Below are positions 12,553 to 24,241 of a stretch of DNA of 64,000 nucleotides, in pieces. The notes below the pieces were generated by a model that was not told where the DNA came from, ran no database searches, and worked only from the letters and a program-made list of their open reading frames with translations. This DNA is from Heliopora coerulea. Its lineage: Eukaryota > Cnidaria > Anthozoa > Scleralcyonacea > Helioporidae. Numbering within the stretch: the first letter of the stretch is position 1; each line of letters begins with the position of its first letter. Both the position numbers and the translations under genes were made by a program. Location: assembly GCA_030142905.1 (NCBI GenBank), contig JASJOG010000254.1, positions 186,001-250,000 on the forward strand. Reading direction: 5' to 3'.

Positions 12553-15500
12553 TTAATGTTGTAAACTGCTCCACACCGGTTCGTTGGATGAGACTGTTTG
12601 GCAGTTACATTGACCAGTATAACTGCCATAGTTATCATAGCGATAACCACTGTCAGTATATGGTAAAGCAGTAGTTACCTCTTGGCCACTGTTGTATGGT
12701 ATGGGGGGATTTATTTCCTGGGCACTGGTGTACGGTATTTGGTGATTTATCTCCTGGACGCCACTCGTCGGAATATCGAAATACATCTCCGGCGTTGTGC
12801 AGGAAGGGGCAATTGAGGGTGGAGAGGAATAAGGGTGGGACAATTCAGGGTATCCGATGAGAAACTCAGTCGATTCACATGTGGAGTCGGTGTGCTGCAT
12901 TACAGGATAGACTATCCCATGTTCTTGAGGGTGTGTAAAAGACGTGCTGTTAAGGTCAATGTAAGAAGTCGGTTCCGACATGTCTGACAACGTTTCGTCA
13001 TGGTTCGAAGTAGAATACTGGATCTGAGAGTTACAGGTTACTACGGGTGGTCTTGCAATGTCGTTTCTCTTGCGTTTCCTGTCCGCCGGCGTATCGGATT
13101 GTTTGCTATTAGGGAAAACAGATGAAAAAGTTAAGTGATACGACATGATCTTTGTATGACAGTTGGTGCAAACACTACTGCATTCGTTTCAAGAGCATTA
13201 TGTTTCAGCATGTTTTAGCGGAATTAATATTATACACATGAAAAAATTCTGACTGACAGTGAGCAGTGCAATTTAAGGGCAACACAGTGCAGAATAAAGG
13301 TAACAGTAATTTGCTCTGAATTATGGTGTTTTTATTTATTTATTTGGGGTTTTTTTTTGTGTTGTATTACTTCTTTCATGTATATTAATTATTAATAATA
13401 GTATCGTTTCCTATACAATTTGGAAAAGCACGCAATCGTGAGTTTTCAAAGACCTCAAATGGCACTAATCCTTCGGACTCGCGCTCTCCTGATAGCCTTT
13501 GAAAAAATTCATTCATGTGTGGTTTTTCCAAATTGACCTCGAAACTATCCTCTCAGCCATAGCCTGTTTCTGCTGTACTAACTCACCCTGGAATATAACT
13601 GTGCACACATGCAAATTTCGTTTAAAGTGACATTGAATTCTTTATATTTTTATCTCTGGCTTACCGAACATGCCTGCCAGGCAAGTAATGATCGTAAACT
13701 CAGTGATATCCTGCTAGTGAAAACTATCTTACAAAAACCATCGGAGTAGTTGGAGCGGTCTGATGGGGGGAGAAATGCATGCAAGTGTGTCAATACCCTT
13801 CCTGAACTCCCCTTATGGAGTGGTTGTCGCTATAATCGTTCAGACCTACGTCTTTAACTTGCGCCAAAGAGTTTATCAATTAGTGAAAAAAATGATAAAG
13901 ACTTCCTAAAAAAGGATCTTTTGCCGACATAAATTGCCGATAGGCCACTGCCCTGCCCCTCCTGACCACAACCCCGATGCAGAAAATCGACAAGATATAT
14001 CACTCACCTTTTGATATGAGATTTCTTGTGGCCTTCACGGAATGCTGATGCATAAGGGTTGTAGTCGATCTTCAACTGAGTAATTTTCTGGTTTTGGTAG
14101 CCGGTTACAGCAAAGAATTCGGTCAGCGGTATATTGATATGACACGTGTGCGAACCTTGGCACCGTGCGCAACAGAGCTTGGTGACGACTATGTCAATCC
14201 GGTATCTTCTCATAGTTGGAAGGAAAACCTAACCAGAAAAGGAAAAGCCAACAAACAGTCTGTCAGTGTGGGTGGGTTTTCTATAAACGGTAGTCCGTAA
14301 TTCGTCATTGTCACGCTTGGTAAAACGTGACAAAGCAAAAGTGACAGCAGAAGTCAGATCATGCGATTGCCCCAAGAGTAATTAATCCCATAATTCCTAT
14401 TTTTTAAAAGTTTTTGGGAAGCATTGCCCCGAAATCCCCCAGAGGTCGAACTTCCGTACACTTGTTCGGTCTCCCGGGCCTACAAATATCCTGACGTCTG
14501 GGTACGCCACTGGTCGCGGTTACACTTTTAACGTGAAGCATTAAAACAGTTGTATAGGACGATTATCGCCATTAACTTTTCCCAGCAGGAATAGTTCCTT
14601 TCATTCAGGGGTAGCGCCAGAGGGAGGACAGAGGGGCCTACAGCCTCCTTGTCGGGGAACCTTGGCCCCTCTGTCGGGGAAAAATTAACATTTCGTCGGG
14701 GAATTTCCATTGATGATAACACATTTATACATTGTACAAACTATGAATATTTGCTCTTGATTTAGCCAAGAAAGATAATATTCTTGTCTTCGTGCCAAAT
14801 CTGAAACCAAACTGTTTCTGGTCAGTTGTTGCAATTATTCCCGCGAAAAATAATTTTTCGACCTTCAAATAAGAAAATTAGAAAGGCGTGGTCCTAGCCT
14901 CTCTGGTTTAGCCCCTCTGTCGGGGACGTTAGCCGCTGCGCCGGGGAATTTCTGGAGCCACCACTGCTTTTATTTTACTCTGGCTGCTACCAGACCATTT
15001 GACGCCTCGAGGGGACACTTCACCCCGGCTGGGAAGAGTTAAAAACTGATACAATTGACAAACTTACGAAATTTTCCGCATTTGTCGCCTGGTGATTGGT
15101 TAGTCGAAGGTTTTCAAATGACACATTCCGTGATGTCCAAAATTCTCCGCTTGCCGGTGAATCCAGATGTTCATGACATTCTCGGTGACTCGTGTTGGGC
15201 TTGTCGTTGTCCGGCATCACTCGGAGCCAGGCGTTCTCGAACGGGGAATATCGGTAACGAAAGTTGTCGACGAAGTTGAAGGAAACAGCCAGTTTATACG
15301 AGTCGCGAGGTAATAATCCAGCAATTTTGAAGTCAAGTTTGGGGAACATTGGTCTAGAGGAAGAATAGAGGTTAGGTTTAGTCGATTTATTGGTGGTTTA
15401 CACGTGACGTCATGGCGGCCATGTTGGTGAAACTTTAACTGTTTAAAGGACTGTTTACACGTGCGATTTTATGCATTGCGATTGACATTTTGGAGTATGT

Positions 15501-18500
15501 GTTTAACTGAAGAGAGCGTCGAGGACAAACTACAGCGAATCACGAGCGGATATCTTGCTTCACAGACGGTCATGAGTTTATTACATACACCACGATGACA
15601 ATCACAACGTGCGATTTTGTACCTTGCGATTGACATCTTGGAGTACGTGTTTAACTGACGAGAGTGACAAAGACAAATTACAGCGAGTCATAAGAGGATA
15701 TCCTGCTACATAGACTGTCACGACTTTATTACATACACCAGGATGACAATCGCAGTGTGCAAAATCGCACGTGTAAACGGCCCTTGACATAAAAAATCTC
15801 ATCAACTTCAGTTGTAGGTGGCATTAGGCCATTAGCATGGCAGCGTATCATTGTCTTGAATCTCAAGGGATTTATTGCAAACCACACATTGCTTCCAACA
15901 CACGTGGTTTGGCTTCTGTTTTAGTTTCATGCCTAGGACTGTAGCCAAGGTGGCGGTGGTCAAATCACATCCTCTTTTTGAAGCCAAAATGAGTAAGAGG
16001 AAGTTTTAATCACGTTAAAAAATTAAGTTCTGTGAAGGTTGAAGAAGCAATTCAGGTTGAAAGCGTTTTCCGTGTCCTGTTCATTCGCAGGTGGGTTACT
16101 TCTTGGTTTGTCCCAGGAATCTCTTCTGAACATTATTTTATAACAAAACGATCACCCCTTTGAAAAATCCTGCATACTCCTGTACGCGCATGAACAATCA
16201 AACTGCATTAGAAAAAAGGATCAAACAAACACAAGAGATAAAATTCCAAACAATGAGTCGAACGTTCATTATTCAATTATTCGTTGAATAAAGTTCATGA
16301 TATGAATTTCTTCAATAAATCAATTTTATGAGTAATAATGAAAAAACTTCGCGATTCTGATTGGGTCAGAGCAGTGCAATTTCTAGGTTAAGTGCAAAAC
16401 GCAGTGCAGAAGGAAAGGTAACAGTAGTTTGCACTGAGTTACTGTAAGAAAATAAGAGGCCAGCTCAACATCTTATGGTGGAAACCCATGAATAAATGAG
16501 GCAAACGGTAAGTTTAAATATAATTTTACTAACGTTTCGTTGTAACATGGGTCATCTTCAGAATGGAAGATGCATGTAGCAACGAAATGTTAGTAAAATT
16601 ATGTTCAAACTTACCGTTGGCCTCATTTATTCATGGGTTTCCAACTTGAGGTATTGAGATGGGCATTTATTTTTCTTACTACGACTACGTTTTCCACCCG
16701 TAAAATCTTTAACTACGGTTGCACTGAGTTACTTTTTCGGTCTGATTTTCCTGATTTATGGTCGGTTCTGTATAAATTTTTTCATGTATAATATTAAGCG
16801 GAAATATCGTGTATTCTCGTATAGTCTATAAAAAAAAACATGCTATCGTAAGTTTTCTTTATCCTAACAGACAAAATTAAATTATTGGGGTTGACCTGAA
16901 ACTATAATTTAGTCTGTTTCCTTACGAGTTCAATGTTTGACTTGTCTCTACGAAACTCCTAAATTGAAAAAACAATGAAAGTACTGTACAGTAGTTTGAA
17001 ATCAGCGCTATATTATTGCTGTTACCTCTTATCGAAACCACAGAAAAGTTTAACTAAAACGGGGAGCATTCTTCCAACGGACAAAGGGAAATTGCATTTC
17101 TAACTGATCCTACTTCACACGTCACTCTTTTGTCACTCATATGTATGGCAATGAACTTTGGAAAACTTATACAGCTGCTTCTTAGATAAGGTAAAAATTT
17201 CGAAGGCTTGTAACTGCTGTCGCTAATCTCAGAGAATTACAACGTTTCGAGCAAAGGCCTTTCGTCAGAAAAAGAAACGTGTTCTCACGAAGGACCTTTG
17301 CTTGAAACGTTGGAATTCTTTGAAATCAGTCGCGGCAGTTACCAACCTTTAAACTTTTTACTTTATTTAACACTGTCTACGCTGTATCCTATTTTTATAT
17401 CATTTGCTTCTTAGATAAACTTGCATCGTAGGAAAGGAATTGGAATGATTTTAAAAATTCGACAATCTTTATCAGCAGTTTAAGTGATAGAAACCCACTT
17501 GTTATTTAATTAGAACGCGCCTAACGTTGGCATAGCCTTAGAAACATCCTGAAAATTTTAAACAATCGGATTCTTTTCACGGAAAATGTCTCTTTTACGA
17601 ATTAGACGTACTTGCTAAAGGTATGCGCGAATGGTATAACCTACGATATTCACCATTGTTGACTTTCGACTGTGATTTCGTGACACACAGCTCACTGGGA
17701 AAATCAAGGAACTGAACACACCCAAAATCAAATCTTGTGGAATGATTCCGGAATATTAATAGACGGAACGACCAGTAATTAGTGTCTTTGGTGAGCAATT
17801 CCGGTTTCGAAACAGAAGAAAAAATTCGTTTATTTTGCTTTAGGTAAGAGGATAGACGGAATGAATAGAATAGTTGGCTTACCACCGGACCCCATTTACA
17901 TCATGATCATGAATTCTTTCAACGTGAAAATGTTAGTAAAACGTTAGAAACAAGCTTTGCATGCGGAACGACTTGATACAGTAACTGTAACAGGAACGAT
18001 TCGAATCAGTGACGGAGCCACAGACCCACCAGTATCGTGGGAATATTTTCGTACCACCTTACTATGGCGGCAGCATGACTTCGATTGCGTGAATGTGGCC
18101 ACGGGATAGGCAGATCAGGGAAAATTTATGACCAGCCGACAACTTTACAAAGTATAAAACAAAACAGATTCCGAAAAGAAGAGTCATCTTGAAAACTCAA
18201 TATTCGAGCTATAAATTAAGAGACACAAACTAAACTGTTTAATTTGTCTCTTGATTTATCGCTCGAATCTTACGTTCTCAAGATGACTCTTTTTTTCGGA
18301 ATTTGTTTTGTTTTATACTAGGACAATTTATACGTGAAAAAGTGAGAAACCGCTAAAATAACCAGCGGACAGGTACAGTTAGACGAGTTACTGAGACATA
18401 AAGTAAAGTGCTACTCTGGTTAGAGGTACAAAACTCATAACAATTACTACATCATAACTATATCTCTAACCAGAGTAGTACTCTGCTTCATGTCTCATTC

Positions 18501-19770
18501 TTCACCTGGCTCCAAACTTAAACTGTTTACTATTTATGCGAGTATTTTCGCTCCTTAAATCAGCCACAGCTTATTTGGTGGCGAGCAAGTTCATGGTGGA
18601 TCATTTATACAAATCTTCTCGGGTTATTTTAGCCGCTGGTAATTGTCTTCGTATAAACTCTCCCAATCCCAATGTCACGATCATAAAAAGCGCGTGCCGC
18701 GAGAATAGCGTTTCAAAAGTATTCCGACCCCGTTCACATGATACAGGTACGAAACTGCACCGATATCAAAATATCACGGTTCGAACCTGTTCACACGATT
18801 ACGGTTTCACATTACGGTTTCAAATCGTTACGGTTAGCATTACGGTTTCATGCTTTTTCATACCGGTACCGTACCGTGTGAACGCAAGGCCTAACCGTAA
18901 TAATTTCGTTACGGTTTCATTTCGTACCGGTATCGTGTGAACGGGGTCTCTGTCAAGTCTAAAACATATCTAAACGTGGTAAAGTAACCAATTCGAAAAA
19001 TGTTTCAAGTTTTACCGAAACTGGGGTGAGTCAGAACTCGATAAAGGAACGAAAAGCAGATATATAAATAAACTGATCGTATTGTAGCTCCACCTTGCGG
19101 TGAAATAAGATAACTACATAGGACAACGAAATTCTTTACCCACCGATGTTACTTTCTTCAATTGGCCATGTAAAAAATCGTCATTTGCTTGATTTGACTT
19201 GTATCTCGCTTTGAGAATATCTGTTCATTTGCTAAATTGTCATTCGGTATCCCGGGTAATCTTTTACCGTGTGTTTGTAAAATACAAATAGCCGCGACAA
19301 CAGGTCTCCAATAGCAAACATAAAATTGTTGTCAACGATACGAACTTGCTCTGAGATTTTTTTTTGAAGTGTGCAGTAAACGAGATAGACCCTGAAACAC
19401 TACGTAGCTTACAGATTACGTGGAATAACCAAAATGACTAAGTATAAGCACATTTTAATTTTATGCCCACATACCTCCCATGTTTTGTAACTATCATCTC
19501 GTTTCCCTGTCGGTAAAATTCCGCCCAGAGTGCTTCATTTTCCAGCTCTACCGTCACATCGCTGAGACATTTTTCGTCGCAAGTTTTCACAGATTCACTA
19601 GGAGAAGGATCCTCGTTCGACTTCATCTGGGCTGACTGAGAGGGCGCAAGAACCGCAGTTTGCGGTATGGCTCCTTGATAGATGTCACAGTTCGTGTTAT
19701 TCAACGAAGAAGCGTCAGTCATTGTTGATGTACCGAGGTGCACGGCAGGTTGCGAGATTTTTACTTCCAT
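12553..19770 (-). CDS. Divergent T-box transcription factor, copy A (four exons)
   Basis: Exons: 19475-19770, 15068-15353, 14008-14228 and 12553-13105, phases 2, 0, 2, giving 451 residues from the first in-frame ATG. The T-box runs from [16 protein letters not shown] through GRPMFP, LRLTNH and [20 protein letters not shown] to YASAFREG, the DNA-binding region of a nuclear regulator. It is divergent: the usual GRRMFP is GRPMFP, and the block normally reading LNSLHKYxPR is replaced by [12 protein letters not shown] basic RKRKR follows the T-box, possibly a nuclear localisation signal. The C-terminus is Ser/Thr/Pro/Tyr-rich with three imperfect 13-residue repeats (QEINxxIPY type). The ancestral ATG used by copy B is CTG here (19810-19812), so translation may start at CTG or at 19770. 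Introns are far larger than in copy B (4.1 kb for intron 1) and full of transposons. Subfamily is not assigned. Confidence 0.88.
12657..12775 (-). repeat. Three tandem ~39-bp coding repeats in T-box A
   Basis: The last exon encodes three successive units of the form [25 protein letters not shown] and [12 protein letters not shown]. Copy B has no equivalent, so the expansion follows the duplication or was lost in B. Confidence 0.75.
14412..14512. mobile_element. Fragment of a hAT-type element (one terminus)
   Basis: The segment ends in GGGTACGCCACTG, nearly the terminal sequence of the intact element at 27554-27990 (GGCTACGCCACTG). The preceding stretch with GCATTGCCCCGAAATCCCCC also resembles that element. 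The other terminus was not found. It lies in T-box A intron 2. Confidence 0.5.
14606..14966. mobile_element. 361-bp non-autonomous hAT element in T-box A intron 2
   Basis: The termini CAGGGGTAGCGCCAGA and TCTGGAGCCACCACTG are inverted repeats with a few mismatches. They are flanked by CTTTCATT and CTTTTATT, an 8-bp duplication with one mismatch, which fits hAT. Internal GTCGGGGA motifs repeat. There is no coding capacity. Confidence 0.68.
15446..15785. mobile_element. Dimeric MITE of a family also present at 62225-62452
   Basis: The outer ends AAGGACTGTTTACACGTGCG and CGCACGTGTAAACGGCCCTT are inverted repeats. Inside are two head-to-tail units of about 157 bp with shared landmarks (TGCGATTGACAT, GTGTTTAACTGA, GAGTTTATTACATACACCA). 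The same landmarks appear once at 62225-62452 in a PKN intron. Confidence 0.72.
16480..16642. repeat. Foldback element with TAACGTTTCG motif
   Basis: Arms of about 70 bp pair across the centre, from GGAAACCCATGAATAAATGAG on the left to its complement at 16621-16642. TAACGTTTCGTTG sits in the left arm and CAACGAAATGTTA in the right. T-box A intron 1. Confidence 0.75.
17203..17349. repeat. Foldback element with CAACGTTTCG motif
   Basis: Arms of about 62 bp (17203-17265 and 17287-17349) are inverted and imperfect, joined by a 21-bp centre, with CAACGTTTCGAGCAAAGG matched by CCTTTGCTTGAAACGTTG. T-box A intron 1. Confidence 0.75.
18151..18319. repeat. Palindromic foldback element
   Basis: AGTATAAAACAAAACAGATTC at the left edge is complementary to the right edge ending GTTTTATACT, and the pairing continues inward through AAGAGTCATCTTGA and AGAGACA. 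T-box A intron 1. Confidence 0.75.
18393..18496. repeat. Short palindromic element
   Basis: GAGACATAAAGTAAAGTGCT with ACTCTGGTTAGAG on the left pairs with CTCTAACCAGAGTAGT and CATGTCTC on the right. T-box A intron 1. Confidence 0.7.
18726..18948. mobile_element. 223-bp MITE with GACCCCGTTCACA termini
   Basis: The termini GACCCCGTTCACATGATAC and GTATCGTGTGAACGGGGTC are inverted repeats that extend inward to GTACGAAA. The interior repeats TTACGGTTTCA several times. No clear target duplication was seen. T-box A intron 1. Confidence 0.72.
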
Positions 19771-19812
19771 GACACTGGTTAGTTCGTCTCTTACAGACAA
19801 CGCGGGAAACAG

Positions 19813-20023
19813 TTTCTTTGTCTAGTCGTCCAGTAATGCTGCTTTTCTATATATACATAACTATGTATACCTCCCTAGGGGGGGACGCGTCATCACCAGA
19901 GAGACCCCCAAGCAACTTTCCGATGAAAATCATTGTCGTTTATTGGTCCCGTGGGAGCAGTAAATCGTGACGCCGAATTGAACCAGCTGTGCATGTTAAA
20001 TGCGTCATGTTCTATATTTAGCC
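19813..20023 (-). promoter_or_regulatory. Proximal promoter of T-box A
   Basis: On the plus strand the order is TATATATA (19848-19855), ACGCGTCATCAC (19885-19896), ATTGGTCCC (19942-19950, an inverted CCAAT box) and CGTCATGTTCTATATTTAGCC-type sequence (20003-20023). The same elements occur in the same order with similar spacing upstream of T-box B. Confidence 0.68.
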
Positions 20024-20367
20024 ATACATCGCTATTCAAAGTGCTACTAGACAACAAGCACGCTTCGTTTCACAATGGGTGAATACCATTGCAATGAAGC
20101 TATCCAATGTTTGAACAAAGATTCCTTTTTTTGATGAAAGCTGTGTCTTAAACCCGTGAACGTGCAACCCACTTTTACGGTTTTCGACTCAATGCTTTGA
20201 AATTGTAAAAGAATGCTGCAGCGTCAAGTATTTAACTGGTTACGGAGTATATGAAATATGAAAAAAGTGCCAAATTTAGACACTTTCCGTGCTAGCCTTT
20301 TATGTAAATCCGTTTGCGCTATGAAGCAAGTCCACTCGTGCAGTTGCAGTGGCATTTTGGCGACTGA

Positions 20368-20510
20368 AGCCTGGTTTCCATTAAGTCGCAAGAATCGTAA
20401 AAATCGTGTCGTAGCAGTCGTCGCGACCCTTAAGACTCAAGCGACTAAATCGCAAATATAGGATTGTTGCGATTTTTGCGATTGCGATTCTAACGATTGG
20501 AAACCAGGCT
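20368..20510 (+). mobile_element. 143-bp MITE, AGCCTGGTTTCCATT termini (copy 1)
   Basis: The termini AGCCTGGTTTCCATTAAGTCG and CGATTGGAAACCAGGCT are inverted repeats. Flanking trinucleotides are TGA and TTA. The interior is built from CG-rich TCGCAA/TTGCGA words. It is the inverse of the copy at 20695-20870. Confidence 0.75.
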
Positions 20511-20694
20511 TTACGATAGTCGCCGTTTATTTTGGTCGCGAATAACTTGATGGTTGACTAATGAGTATTCGCGACTGATTTCCTTTAACTGCGAATTATT
20601 TGTCAGCATTACTTCACAAATTATTTATGTCTCGATCATAAATAAAATATTGTCATCCACTTTTCGCTGGATGTGCGAAAGACGCTGCATTTCA

Positions 20695-20870
20695 AGCCTG
20701 GTTTCCATTAAATCGTTAGAATCGCAAAAATCGCAATAATCCTATATTTGCGATTTAGTCGCTTGAGTCGCAAGAGTCACTTCGAGTCACGTTTCCATTA
20801 AATCGCAAGGGTCGCGACGACTGCTACGACACGATTTTTACGATTCTTGCGACTAAATGGAAACCAGGCT
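20695..20870 (-). mobile_element. 176-bp MITE, same family in opposite orientation (copy 2)
   Basis: The termini match copy 1, and TCA is duplicated exactly on both sides (20692-20694, 20871-20873), fitting a Harbinger-like 3-bp duplication. The end of copy 2 is the reverse complement of the start of copy 1. Confidence 0.78.
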
Positions 20871-23800
20871 TCACTTCCACTTTTCTGTAATTGAATACCG
20901 ACATTTTGAATGACTTTTGTTATTCAAAAAGTCAGCTGTCATAAAGTGCAAATTCGTTGTATTGTTGATTGGCTAATAAAATAAGCAAATTTTAACAGCG
21001 TTTCAAGGATTAACAGACAAGTTTGTCTGTTGTATCTTTTTGATTTATCATCCAGTGTAGGAAGTTTTATTTCACGTTTCATAAACAGTTTTCATAAAAA
21101 ATTGTTCTATTTCACAGGGCTGTTTCGAAATCTCAGTGCGATTGACATTGAGCATTGACATCATCTGCTACAAAGATAATTTACAAATAACCACTTATAT
21201 AAAAAAGTCGTCCCTGACTGACGAGCAAAATTGTCTGGCGTTAGAGCAGAATACAAAGGAGTCGCCACTGTCTGGAAAGAGTTAAACTGTCACCAACTGC
21301 AAAATAAATTCGACGTTGCTGGTTTCATGAGACGAGGGACAAACCGTTGGTTAATGCACGTCAAATACCAGAATAAGGTCATTCTAATTTACTTAATTCA
21401 TTCTGTGTTACATGTAAAATATTTATTCCACAGATCCTTGATTGACAGCAGTTAACTATATTGCTGAAATAAGATTAAGCTGTAATCATTAGTGTCAAGC
21501 GCGCGGATGCGCAACGTTGCGCACAGTAAACGAGAAAAATATGTGAAGCGAGACATCATAAACCATGTCTGTGAAATTACTTTGAGTAAACACGTAAAGT
21601 CGCCGGCTGCAAAAAGAGAACTTCATCACAAAATCGACCAAATCTGGTCCTATCTAAACATTTTGGTTGTTTTTACCCAGGTTTTCTCCATCACCATTTT
21701 TTTTCTTTGACATCTTAAAGTTTCTGCGCAAATGGTAATCTTCTGTTCCACAAATTTTGTCCAGTTTAGATTCAGTCAATCCACATTGGTCGAATCAGGA
21801 ATTTTGTAAAATCGAATAATTTTTTTCAACAAAGTGATCTTGACTTTGGCTGACGCACAGAAAGGCAACCATGCAAATGCATTGATGAAAACAATACATC
21901 TTAAGAATTTCATTATTCAAATCCTGTCGCGAGCGAGGATCCAGGCGGGAATCTCAGTCTTAGAATAAATATTAAAACCCAGCAAAGTACACGCAATAAG
22001 GCCATGATTTATAAAAGAAATAAGTTTACTAACAGGACTAACGTTTCGTTGCGTCTCGCAACATCATCAGATCAGCTACGCATTGTACGTAGGCCAAAGG
22101 CCCGCCACTTACATACACTAGCCTCTGATAATCTAGGAGTCTCTGCCTTGACAGATAAAAAGCTTCTTAACCCATCACCTTCCAGCGTCTTAACTCATCT
22201 CCCTGAGACTGGCCACTCTGCATTACTCAACGACTTCAAAATCCTAACCTCCTGTTCTTCTGCCTCTGAACTTTTGGTTCTTTTGCCTCTGCCTTTGAAC
22301 TGCCTCAGTTCAAAGTCTCTGAACTGAGACTTTGAAAGTCTTATTATTTCTAAACTGAAATCTTCCTTGAATGCCAATCTAAGCTCTGTTCCTCTCTCTC
22401 TCTCTTTTAACCATTCTATTTCCGTTTCTCGTACATCTTGTAATATAACACCTACTTTATATCTCTAACCTTGTAAATACGATACCCGTTTAATTTATTC
22501 ATACTCTGATGATGTAGCCAGACGCAACGAAACGTTAGTCCTGTTAATAAACTTATTTCTTTTATAATTCAAATCCTGTTCTATATAAGGTTTCGATATC
22601 AGAATGTAACTTTTTAGCAAGTTCCGAATAGGCCAGATTGGAGTTTTAAAAACGTGTCAGATCTGAGTCGGGGTAAAACTTAGATCTTCCATGAGGCTGA
22701 GAATGCAGCATCGAAGGATGCTTTCAGAATTTAAAAGACTTTGTAACAAGAATAAGAGGAAGCGATAGCACTAAAACTGCCTTCCGCGATTTCAAATCCT
22801 TCTGTGATGTTAAGAGGGACATGGGGTAAATTTGCCAACTGAACATAATCCAAATCATCAGCTCAAGGCCGACATCAAAAAATCAACCTTATCAAACCTA
22901 AAATGTAACTTTAGCCCACGTAATATTCTAATTATGCCCCCTACCAGAATTTTTTTCTTTATCGACTTAGAGCTCACTTTCATTTAGACTAGCTGGTAGA
23001 AGAGCGTATTCCACGTGCAAACCGTGAATGTATGAGCAGGTCAGAATACGTCTGCTAATGGCAGAATGCTTGAAAGAAACCTCCAATGGACCGAGATGTT
23101 TACACTCCACATAACTTTTGTCATCCTGAGTTTTTTTTTCAAGCGTTTTTCTCTTCATCAAATGCGCTTAATTGAATTTTTTTTTTGTGAAATAGGAGTT
23201 TCGATGTAACACAGAACATGACTTCGCAAAACGTAACTTTAACGCAATGCAGTGTAACATATAAAAAGCTTTATTAATTTACAAATACACGGATGTAGAG
23301 GAATTAAGGATTTTTATCTGGTACTTTTTTTTCTGAAGTGAAACTAAAGCATGGATAACCAAAATATTATCCATATCAACTGCATTATAAATCGGTGAAA
23401 ATGTGATGTATAAACGTTCCAAAATCTATGGCGATTACCCGGTGTCATTTATTGTAACTATTTCTTATTAAAAAAAGGTACTAGTTATAAAATGGTTAAC
23501 CGTGCAATCGATAAATTTGAGTCCAAAGTTAACAATAAGACATTTACTCCTAAACGTTTTCATAGCAGTATTGCTACGAATGAATAAATTAAGGTTGGAT
23601 GGGCAACTGCTAGTCGAGAAATTCTCACTATCAGCTAGTTACATAAAATAAGTTTGCATCTTTGGAATCTAGGTCAAGGAAAACCAAAAAATGATGGTCT
23701 AGTACATTAATACCAAATGAACACTCGGACGTTGCTTGATTTCCAAGATGTGATAAAGTTGAATATTTATATTTCGTCATGTTTTGTTCACGTGTTGATC

Positions 23801-24241
23801 ACGCGATCACGTGTTTAAAGAACGTGGTCAATTTTCACTTGTCCTTGAAACGCCACGATATACTGGACTTGTTATATTTGTATCTTTTTATTATTTTTGC
23901 TTTAAACACAATTTGTCTTAAAAATTACGGTCTGTGAAACTGTTTACTTGTATTAACAAACCCGACATATTATGCAACATGCATAACACAAGATATGAAG
24001 CAATTCTGAAAACCAGCTAAGATTATTCGTTAGCTTCTCTTTGTTTTTGATCCTTTGAATGTTGTTCCCTTAGATATACCGAAAATGAACAGTGTTTTTT
24101 TTTCGTATTTTCTGTTTGTTTTTTTCTCTGGCGTAACACCATATGTGCGCAGGAGCACTGACTTCGCCTGTCTTATTTCCATCCTCGATATACAGCAGAT
24201 AGCCACCATGACTATAACTGAGATGGTTTTAAAAATTAAAA
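20871..24241. other. Intergenic between T-box A and B, no gene recognised
   Basis: Apart from the foldback at 22009-22567 I see only short frames without family signals. It forms the distal upstream region of T-box A and the 3' flank of T-box B. Confidence 0.5.
22009..22567. repeat. Foldback element with hammerhead-like arms
   Basis: Arms of about 60 bp (left 22009-22070, right 22505-22567) are inverted repeats. Each arm, read outward, carries CTGATGATG, a potential stem (perfect GTTGC/GCAAC in the left arm), then CGAAACGTTAGTCCTG. The centre is about 430 bp of unrelated sequence with a short TC run. Confidence 0.7.

Noticed and set aside
19768..19800. T-box A start at 19800
   Set aside because: The codon there is TTG, not ATG; the first in-frame ATG is at 19770 and the homologue of the copy B start is CTG at 19810-19812.
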